Shown here: in pieces, positions 1 to 4,204 of the stretch
Layout of the letters: each line of letters opens with the position of its first letter
Numbering within the stretch: the first letter of the stretch is position 1
Source: SIG673 sp964520875
GTDB taxonomy: Bacteria > Bacillota > Clostridia > Oscillospirales > CAG-272
DNA length: 6,297 bases
NCBI GenBank assembly: GCA_964520875.1
Contig: CAZFQJ010000099.1
Location: forward strand, 1 to 6,297
Direction: 5' to 3'
Program-made: the position numbers and the translations under genes
Notes under the pieces: model-generated
What the model saw: only the letters and a program-made list of their open reading frames with translations
Told to the model about the DNA's origin: nothing
Database searches by the model: none

Positions 1-1157
1 CCCGCAACGTTCGGACCCATGGCGTGCATGAGAAGGAAGTTTCCGGGGTTGGCTTTCTGTCCTTCGATCTGGGAGACTCTCGCCGCCATAGGAACCGCGG
101 AAACACCTGCGCTTCCGATAAGAGGATTGATCTTACCCTTGGTAACGGCGCACATGAGCTTACCGAAGAGAAGTCCGCCGCACGTAGAGATAACAAACGC
201 CGCAAGACCGAGGAATATTATCTTTATGGTATCAAGAGCGAGGAAGTTCTCGGCATTCGCGGTAGCGCCGACGGAAACGCCGAGCATGATCGTTACTATG
301 TTTATAAGCTCATTCTGAGCGGTCTTGGAAAGACGGTCTGTAACTCCGCAGACGGTAAAGAGGTTTCCGAGCATAAGGAAGCCTACGAGCGGAGTAGCGT
401 CGGGAACTATAAGACATACTATGAAGGTAACGACTATGGGGAAAAGCACCTTTTCTACCTTGGAAACGGGACGAAGAGTAGTCATGACTATCTTTCTCTC
501 CTTTTCCGTGGTAAGGAGCTTCATGAAGGGCGGCTGGATTATCGGTATGAGCGCCATATAAGAATATGCCGCTATCGCTATCGCGCCCAAAAGATGAGGA
601 GCAAGTATCTTCGTAACGAGTATCGCGGTAGGTCCGTCCGCTCCGCCGATTATACCGATAGCGGAAGCCTCAAGAAGATCGAATCCGAGAAGTATCGCTC
701 CGAGGAAAGCTACGAATACGCCGAACTGAGCCGCCGCGCCCATAAGAAGGCTCTTGGGGTTAGCTATAAGCGCGGTAAAGTCCGTCATCGCTCCGACTCC
801 GAGGAATATAAGCGAAGGATAAAGACCGGTCTTTACTCCGAGATAGAGGTAGTCTACAAGACCGCCCTCATTAAATACCTTCTTTACCGACTCAACGAGC
901 GTAAGCTCTACGTTCGGGTCGGAGGATATGAAGAAATCCATGTGGAATATGTTAGCGCCGGGGAGGTTGGTAAGAAGCATACCGAACGCTATCGACGCAA
1001 GAAGCAGGGGCTCGAACTTTTTGACTATCGCAAGATAGAAGAGCACGCCTATTATTATGTACATTCCGACGTACTGCAACACCTTTACGGCGTCTTGAGA
1101 TTCAAAAAGCTTATATATACCCGTGCTCTTCAAAAAAGTGATTATCGCATCTACCAT
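1..1157 (-). CDS. Na+-translocating decarboxylase beta subunit (OadB/MmdB/GcdB family), 3' end cut by window
   Basis: This is the integral membrane subunit that decarboxylates carboxybiotin and couples this to Na+ export. I translated 385 residues with no stop; the frame runs off the left edge. The invariant GIIGGADGPT motif is at residues 168-177, with Asp174 matching the essential Asp203 of Klebsiella OadB. The second conserved region starts NPLIGSAGVSAVPMAAR at 344-360, and Asn344, Gly348, Ser353 and Arg360 match Klebsiella N373, G377, S382 and R389. The sequence ends in HAMGPNVAG, which in relatives lies some 20-25 residues from the C-terminus, so little is missing. About nine hydrophobic segments are visible. 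The ATG at 1157 is preceded by AAAGGA with a 5-nt gap. It is the last gene seen in the operon, 76 nt after the biotin carrier gene. All key residues seen are intact, so the pump is probably active. Family assignment is near certain; the name (oadB, mmdB or gcdB) depends on the unknown substrate. Confidence 0.96.
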   Translation of the reverse strand, partial: MVDAIITFLKSTGIYKLFESQDAVKVLQYVGMYIIIGVLFYLAIVKKFEPLLLASIAFGMLLTNLPGANIFHMDFFISSDPNVELTLVESVKKVFNEGGLVDYLYLGVKTGLYPSLIFLGVGAMTDFTALIANPKSLLMGAAAQFGVFVAFLGAILLGFDLLEASAIGIIGGADGPTAILVTKILAPHLLGAIAIAAYSYMALIPIIQPPFMKLLTTEKERKIVMTTLRPVSKVEKVLFPIVVTFIVCLIVPDATPLVGFLMLGNLFTVCGVTDRLSKTAQNELINIVTIMLGVSVGATANAENFLALDTIKIIFLGLAAFVISTCGGLLFGKLMCAVTKGKINPLIGSAGVSAVPMAARVSQIEGQKANPGNFLLMHAMGPNVA

Positions 1158-1171
1158 TTTGATCCTTTCAC

Positions 1172-1188
1172 ACCGCGTTTTACGCGGT
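1172..1188 (-). other. Intercistronic hairpin before the beta-subunit gene
   Basis: ACCGCG and CGCGGT form a perfect 6-bp stem around a 5-nt loop, ending 3 nt before the AAAGGA ribosome site of the beta-subunit gene. No T-run follows on the minus strand, so it is not an intrinsic terminator for the operon. It could be an mRNA processing or stability element, or could tune translation of the beta subunit. The role is inference. Confidence 0.4.
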
Positions 1189-1233
1189 CTCAAACTTTTA
1201 TGTTCTTATTTGATTTTCGGGTATATATTATTT

Positions 1234-1626
1234 TCAGTTAAGGGAAACGAGAAGGTCGCCCTGATTCATCGTAGCGCCCTGAGCTATGTTGACGCTCGCA
1301 ACGGTTCCGTCCTGAGGAGCCTTTATCTCCTGCTCCATCTTCATCGCCTCGAACGCTATAAGGGTATCGCCCTTCTTAACGGCGTCGCCTGCCTTTACGC
1401 AGACCTTGGTTACGGTTCCGCCCATGGGAGCTTCGATCTTGAGTGCTCCTACCGCTCCTACCTTGGGTGCGGGCGCAGCCTTGGGAGCCGCTTTGGGAGC
1501 CGCCTTAGGAGCGGGTGCCGCTACGGGCTCTGCAGCGGGTGCTGCGGGTGCGGTATACTCACCGCCGACTTCTTCTACCTCTACTTCGTAAACGGTTCCG
1601 TTTACGGTAACATTATACTTTTTCAT
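1234..1626 (-). CDS. Biotin carboxyl carrier protein (gamma subunit of the decarboxylase)
   Basis: A 130-residue biotinyl-domain protein that carries CO2 as carboxybiotin from the alpha subunit to the membrane beta subunit. The N-terminal part, MKKYNVTVNGTVYEVEVEEV, is the usual start of OadA-tail/GcdC/MmdC carriers. Residues 24-55 form an Ala/Pro-rich flexible linker with three KAAP tetrapeptides. The C-terminal biotinyl domain (about 62-130) has the EAMKM motif at 93-97, with Lys96 as the biotinylated residue, 34 residues from the C-terminus as is typical. The ATG at 1626 has AGGAG upstream with a 9-nt gap. It lies 27 nt after the anchor gene and 76 nt before the beta-subunit gene. No biotin carboxylase gene is present here, which fits a decarboxylase better than an acyl-CoA carboxylase. 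The ending TGA is at 1234-1236. Family is certain; the symbol (mmdC or gcdC) is left open. Confidence 0.96.
   Translation of the reverse strand: MKKYNVTVNGTVYEVEVEEVGGEYTAPAAPAAEPVAAPAPKAAPKAAPKAAPAPKVGAVGALKIEAPMGGTVTKVCVKAGDAVKKGDTLIAFEAMKMEQEIKAPQDGTVASVNIAQGATMNQGDLLVSLN
1478..1513 (-). repeat. Three 12-bp tandem repeats coding the KAAP linker
   Basis: Three consecutive 12-bp units (1478-1489, 1490-1501, 1502-1513) differ at only a few positions and code the repeated Lys-Ala-Ala-Pro tetrapeptide of the biotin carrier linker. Copy number could change by slippage, altering linker length without a frameshift. Confidence 0.8.
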
Positions 1627-1653
1627 GATATCTGTCTCCTTAATGTTTTATAA

Positions 1654-2052
1654 TTATTTTCCGGATCTTTTTCTAAATGATACTACTCTAAAGCCCATAG
1701 CGGGTGCGCCTTCCTCGGCTCGGTACGCGCTTACCGCCGCCATTATAGCGGCAACAAGCTCTCCGTCGTCTTCCGTTTCGTAAACGGTCGGCTCCGGCTC
1801 CGACGCCGCGCTCTCGGATACCTGCGCCTCGGGACTTGCGTTCTGTGCGTTCTTCTTACGCTCGGGAAGCGTATAGAAAACGTATTTGAATATCTCAAGA
1901 CAACCCCAAAGCAGGGAGAGCACCGCGAAAACGGTGACCATTCCGAGTATAGCCGTCGAAAGTCCCTTTTCAAGAAAACGACCCATTATATCGTTTTCGG
2001 CGTAACCGTCGGCAGCTATCTGCTGTTCGGCTAAAAAATACAAACCGTGCAT
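1654..2052 (-). CDS. OadG/MmdD-like membrane anchor (delta subunit) of the decarboxylase
   Basis: A 132-residue small subunit of the sodium-pump decarboxylase, family OAD_gamma. It has one transmembrane helix (about residues 30-58) beginning GLSTAILGMVTVFAVLSLLW, followed by a charged, Glu/Ser/Ala/Pro-rich linker. A C-terminal segment of the type DDGELVAAIMAAVSAYR, then FRVVSFRKR, is typical of the clostridial members. In this family the subunit assembles the complex and anchors the soluble alpha subunit to the beta subunit. I chose the ATG at 2052 because AAGGATGG lies 8 nt upstream. An in-frame TTG at 2082 (142 residues) and an ATG at 2064 (136 residues) are also open, but neither has a well-spaced ribosome site. 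The gene sits between alpha (stop 2084-2086) and the biotin carrier (start 1626), as in mmdADCB operons. Conservation in this family is low, so the call rests on the helix, the C-terminal segment and the position. Confidence 0.9.
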   Translation of the reverse strand: MHGLYFLAEQQIAADGYAENDIMGRFLEKGLSTAILGMVTVFAVLSLLWGCLEIFKYVFYTLPERKKNAQNASPEAQVSESAASEPEPTVYETEDDGELVAAIMAAVSAYRAEEGAPAMGFRVVSFRKRSGK

Positions 2053-2060
2053 ACTTAAAA

Positions 2061-2068
2061 CCATCCTT
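2061..2068 (-). promoter_or_regulatory. Ribosome binding site deciding the start of the anchor gene
   Basis: On the minus strand AAGGATGG, a one-mismatch relative of AAGGAGG, lies 8 nt before the ATG at 2052. It overlaps the alternative ATG at 2064, which it therefore cannot serve. No Shine-Dalgarno-like sequence precedes the upstream TTG at 2082. Confidence 0.55.
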
Positions 2069-2083
2069 CCGATCGTACTCAAG

Positions 2084-3499
2084 TCACGCGTTCATCATTT
2101 CGATAGCGGCACATATCCGCTGACGAAGCTCCGCAGCGGATACTATGTCGTCCACCTCTCCGAGACGTGCCGCCTCGATCGGGGAAGCATGCTCGCTCTT
2201 CCAAAGATCAAGCTTCTCCTTACGCATGTCCTCGGGCTTATCGGACTCCGCTATCTCCTTACCGTAGAGGAAGGAAACGGCTGCTTCCGGAGCCATGGCG
2301 CTTATCTCGGCGTTCTCGGACGCGTATACGACGTCGGCGCCGACGCTCTTAGAACCGAATACCGTTCCGGCTATTCCGTAAGCCTTACCGACTATCGCGG
2401 TAACGAGTGCGGCGGGAGCCTGAGCGTAAGAGTAAGCAAGCGAAGCGATAGAAGACGCGTAAGCCGCGTTTTCGTTCTCGGCATTTCCTTCGGTTCCGAC
2501 GGAATCGACGAGCGTCACGACGGGAAGACCGAACGATGTGCAAAGATTTACAAATCCGGCAGCCTTATCGGCGGCCTTGGGAGTGATAGCTCCGTTCTTT
2601 ACCTTGGGATCGTTTGCGACGACTCCGCAGGAATATCCGCCTACGGATACAAAAGCGCTTATCATTTCGGGAGCATAAGCGGAACCGATCTCAAGCACCT
2701 TGCCGTTGTCGGCTATCGCGCTTATGACCTTTCTCACATCTCCGTTTCCGAGAGCTCCTTCAAGCTCGGAGGTAAGACGGTTGAGATCGTCATCGTTTTC
2801 CACTATCGCCTCATCGTCGGCGTTCTGAGGCAGGAACATTACAAGCTCGCGAAGCTTAGCCGCTATCTCGCCCGCAGGGCAGACTATATCGACAAGTCCG
2901 TTTTCGGAAGCACCCGATACGGTACCTGCCTTCTTATCCTCTTTTGCGGTGATAAAGGGCGAAGTAACATATATTTCGGCGTTATCCGCGGCTACGACAA
3001 AATCGCTCATCGCCGCAAAAGCCGCCGCGCTTCCGGCACATACGCCGGTAACTGCCGCTATCTGGGGGATATATCCCGAAGCGTCCGCAGCCTTTTTCAT
3101 TACGCTCGCGTAAGCCGCCATAGCGGATACGCCCTCCTCGACCTTCGCGCCGCACGAATCAAATACTCCTATAACCGGCGCACCGGCTTTAAGAGCCATG
3201 TCGTAGAGCGAACAGATCTTCTTCGCCTGAGCCTCTCCGAATGCGCCCTTCATGCAGGAAACATCCTGTACGAAAGCGAAAACGAGTCTGCCGTCTATCG
3301 CGCCGTATCCGGTCACGACTCCTTCAAAGTCGCTTGCCTTATCGCCGGAGTCAGCCGCGGTAGTTGCCCGCTTCACATAAGCGCCGAGACGTGCGAAGGT
3401 AGCGTCGTCGAACAAAGAAGCGATAAGCGTATTTGCCGCACTGTCGGCGGTAAGTCCGTCACGCAATTCTTTTACCGACTTACGTTTCTTGTTTTCCAT
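2084..3499 (-). CDS. Divergent acyl-CoA carboxyltransferase alpha subunit (MmdA/GcdA-like) of the Na+-pump decarboxylase
   Basis: A 471-residue protein of the carboxyltransferase (crotonase-fold, two-domain) family; relatives move a carboxyl group from an acyl-CoA to biotin. The N-domain shows EGVVTGYGAIDGRLVFAF (59-76), GEAQAKKIC (88-96), DSCGAKVEEG (114-123) and GVCAGSAAA (152-160). The C-domain shows VDSVGTEG (331-338), GKAYGIAG (371-378), SKSVGADVVYA (383-393) and AEISAMAPEAAVSFLYGKE (397-415). Overall layout matches MmdA/GcdA, but the usual members are some 40-50 residues longer, and the canonical motifs DSGGARIQEG, GPCAGGA, PGFxPGxxQE and RKAYGGA are all altered. The N-terminal GKLTARERI block is not recognisable. 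GGAGG lies 7 nt before the ATG at 3499, so the start is firm. It is the first gene of the operon, which fixes its role as the catalytic partner. The substrate (methylmalonyl-CoA, glutaconyl-CoA, malonyl-CoA or other) cannot be read from the sequence. Confidence 0.9.
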   Translation of the reverse strand: MENKKRKSVKELRDGLTADSAANTLIASLFDDATFARLGAYVKRATTAADSGDKASDFEGVVTGYGAIDGRLVFAFVQDVSCMKGAFGEAQAKKICSLYDMALKAGAPVIGVFDSCGAKVEEGVSAMAAYASVMKKAADASGYIPQIAAVTGVCAGSAAAFAAMSDFVVAADNAEIYVTSPFITAKEDKKAGTVSGASENGLVDIVCPAGEIAAKLRELVMFLPQNADDEAIVENDDDLNRLTSELEGALGNGDVRKVISAIADNGKVLEIGSAYAPEMISAFVSVGGYSCGVVANDPKVKNGAITPKAADKAAGFVNLCTSFGLPVVTLVDSVGTEGNAENENAAYASSIASLAYSYAQAPAALVTAIVGKAYGIAGTVFGSKSVGADVVYASENAEISAMAPEAAVSFLYGKEIAESDKPEDMRKEKLDLWKSEHASPIEAARLGEVDDIVSAAELRQRICAAIEMMNA

Positions 3500-3626
3500 T
3501 TCTTTTCCTCCGTTTATGTTTGTTTATTATTGTCTTATGTAGGAGAAAAACGGCTATGCAAGCTTCGAAAAACCCGGAAAAAGTTTTCTCTGTCCGCAAA
3601 GTACCATTCTACCCCATTTTAAATTA

Positions 3627-3655
3627 AGTATAAACTAAGAACAAAATAACCTCTA
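3627..3655 (-). promoter_or_regulatory. Possible second promoter of the decarboxylase operon
   Basis: On the minus strand a -10-like TATACT (plus 3627-3632) lies 17 bp after TAGAGG (plus 3650-3655). The -10 matches five of six consensus bases but the -35 only three of six, so this is a weak candidate. The leader would be about 120 nt. Confidence 0.25.
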
Positions 3656-3659
3656 CATC

Positions 3660-3688
3660 ATTATTTTGAATAAAATGTAAACTTACAA
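3660..3688 (-). promoter_or_regulatory. Candidate SigA-type promoter of the decarboxylase operon
   Basis: On the minus strand TTGTAA (plus 3683-3688) and AATAAT (plus 3660-3665) are separated by exactly 17 bp, matching four of six and five of six consensus bases. Transcription would begin near 3653 and give a leader of about 150 nt before the alpha-subunit ATG. It lies just left of the alternating tract and palindrome at 3695-3714, which would put that element directly upstream of its -35. Confidence 0.4.
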
Positions 3689-3694
3689 TTAACT

Positions 3695-3714
3695 CACGCA
3701 TGCGTATGCGCGCA
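3695..3714. promoter_or_regulatory. Alternating pyrimidine-purine tract with 10-bp palindrome, between divergent promoters
   Basis: All 20 bases alternate pyrimidine and purine without a break, rich in CG and CA/TG steps, and a run of seven A (3714-3720) follows. Inside it ACGCATGCGT (3696-3705) is a perfect 10-bp palindrome, and ATGCG occurs twice (3700-3704 and 3706-3710). It sits 30 bp from the rightward -35 and 6 bp from the candidate leftward -35. A shared operator or a supercoiling-sensitive, Z-prone element are both possible; the function is inference. Confidence 0.4.
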
Positions 3715-3744
3715 AAAAAATCTTAGAAACGGCAGATATTTTTA

Positions 3745-3773
3745 TTGACAAGTAAAAAGCCTTATGCTATAAT
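3745..3773 (+). promoter_or_regulatory. Consensus extended -10 SigA promoter of the small membrane protein gene
   Basis: TTGACA (3745-3750) and TATAAT (3768-3773) both match the consensus fully, are spaced by the ideal 17 bp, and the -10 carries the TGn extension (3765-3767). An AT-rich stretch (3734-3744) adjoins the -35 like a proximal UP element. Transcription should start near 3780, about 47 nt before the ATG at 3827. This is expected to be a very strong housekeeping promoter unless repressed. Confidence 0.87.
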
Positions 3774-3780
3774 GATCATA

Positions 3781-3799
3781 AGGGGATTTCGACACCCCT
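3781..3799 (+). other. Short hairpin at the 5' end of the small-gene transcript
   Basis: AGGGG (3781-3785) and CCCCT (3795-3799) can pair around a 9-nt loop, right at the predicted transcript start. Such a 5' stem could protect the mRNA. It does not cover the ribosome site at 3814-3818. It is short and its role is inferred. Confidence 0.35.
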
Positions 3800-3826
3800 A
3801 ACGCTTTGGGAAAAGGAGATAACGTT

Positions 3827-4087
3827 ATGGCAAGAAGAAGAAAAAAAGGTGGACTCACCGCCGCTTACGAAGCGCTTCCGAAGATCTTGAAGGTTCTCAT
3901 ACAGATCTTCCTCGGTGCAGTAGTCGGAGGAGTTTACAGAATAGTTCGTTTCGTCGAGACCGGTAATATCATAACCTTGGTAGTCGGTATCCTCGTACTC
4001 GTAACGGGCGTCGGAAACGCTATCGCTTGGGTAGTCGATCTGGTAACGGAAATATTGTTTGACAGGATAAGCATATTCGCAAACTGA
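3827..4087 (+). CDS. Small basic two-helix membrane protein of unknown function
   Basis: I do not recognise a named family. The 86-residue product begins MARRRKKGG, strongly basic, followed by an amphipathic stretch and a first hydrophobic segment (about 19-40) rich in Ile, Leu and Gly. A short loop with RIVRFVETGN follows, then a longer hydrophobic segment (about 48-73) with spaced glycines (G54, G61, G63), and an acidic-to-mixed tail ending in FAN. A basic N-terminus before two helices suggests both ends face the cytoplasm. The ATG at 3827 has AGGAG 8 nt upstream; an in-frame TTG at 3806 lacks a ribosome site and is rejected. The gene stands alone: a consensus promoter before it and a strong terminator just after it define a single-gene unit, so high expression is expected. 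Coding is supported by the ribosome site, the terminator fit and codon use like its neighbours (ATA and GTA common). Confidence 0.87.
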   Translation: MARRRKKGGLTAAYEALPKILKVLIQIFLGAVVGGVYRIVRFVETGNIITLVVGILVLVTGVGNAIAWVVDLVTEILFDRISIFAN

Positions 4088-4103
4088 TTTCGAAAAACTA
4101 CAT

Positions 4104-4141
4104 AAAGCGGAAGACTTCTATCGTCTTCCGCTTTGTTTTTT
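4104..4141 (+). terminator. Strong intrinsic terminator of the small membrane protein gene
   Basis: AAAGCGGAAGAC (4104-4115) and GTCTTCCGCTTT (4123-4134) form a perfect 12-bp stem with a 7-nt loop, followed by GTTTTTT (4135-4141). It begins 16 nt after the TGA at 4085-4087 and separates this unit from the symporter gene. Confidence 0.93.
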
Positions 4142-4164
4142 CATTCTTTTGCTCCTTTTCGGCA

Positions 4165-4184
4165 TACAATGTTACGTAATTACG
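4165..4184 (+). promoter_or_regulatory. Possible -10 box and palindrome before the symporter gene
   Basis: TACAAT (4165-4170) resembles a -10 box, matching five of six bases, but no good -35 lies at the right distance. CGTAATTACG (4175-4184) is a perfect 10-bp palindrome that would sit over the transcript start and ends 6 nt before the AGGAG ribosome site. Since a strong terminator lies immediately upstream, the symporter needs its own promoter in this short gap, and it may be activator-dependent. Confidence 0.3.
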
Positions 4185-4204
4185 CAAAAAAGGAGTATGA
4201 TACC

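Larger units (their letters stand above)
3500..3826. other. Divergent intergenic regulatory region
   Basis: This 327-bp AT-rich stretch separates the leftward decarboxylase operon from the rightward small membrane protein gene. It holds two candidate leftward promoters, a 20-bp alternating pyrimidine-purine tract followed by seven A residues, a consensus rightward promoter and a short hairpin at its transcript start. I saw no gene, tRNA or recognisable riboswitch in it. Confidence 0.8.

Noticed and set aside
24..1241. Long plus-strand open frame (405 codons) opposite the beta-subunit gene
   Set aside because: It lies antisense to a gene with clear OadB motifs and has a low-complexity, Arg/Tyr/Ser-rich product. 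Rare use of TTA, CTA and TCA codons in the real gene leaves the opposite strand without stops.
2189..3622. Long plus-strand open frame (477 codons) opposite the alpha-subunit gene
   Set aside because: It has the same codon-bias origin. The product matches no family and the minus-strand gene has motifs and a good ribosome site.
3806..3826. TTG start at 3806 for the small membrane protein
   Set aside because: The seven extra codons span the AGGAG ribosome site, and the ATG at 3827 is ideally spaced from it.
4133..4204. N-terminal extension of the symporter from an upstream start at 4133
   Set aside because: The start lies inside the terminator stem, no ribosome site precedes it, and the AGGAG site points to the ATG at 4205.
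4135..4204. Glycine riboswitch before the AgcS-type symporter
   Set aside because: Such switches often precede this family, but only about 63 nt separate the terminator from the gene and no glycine-aptamer core was seen.
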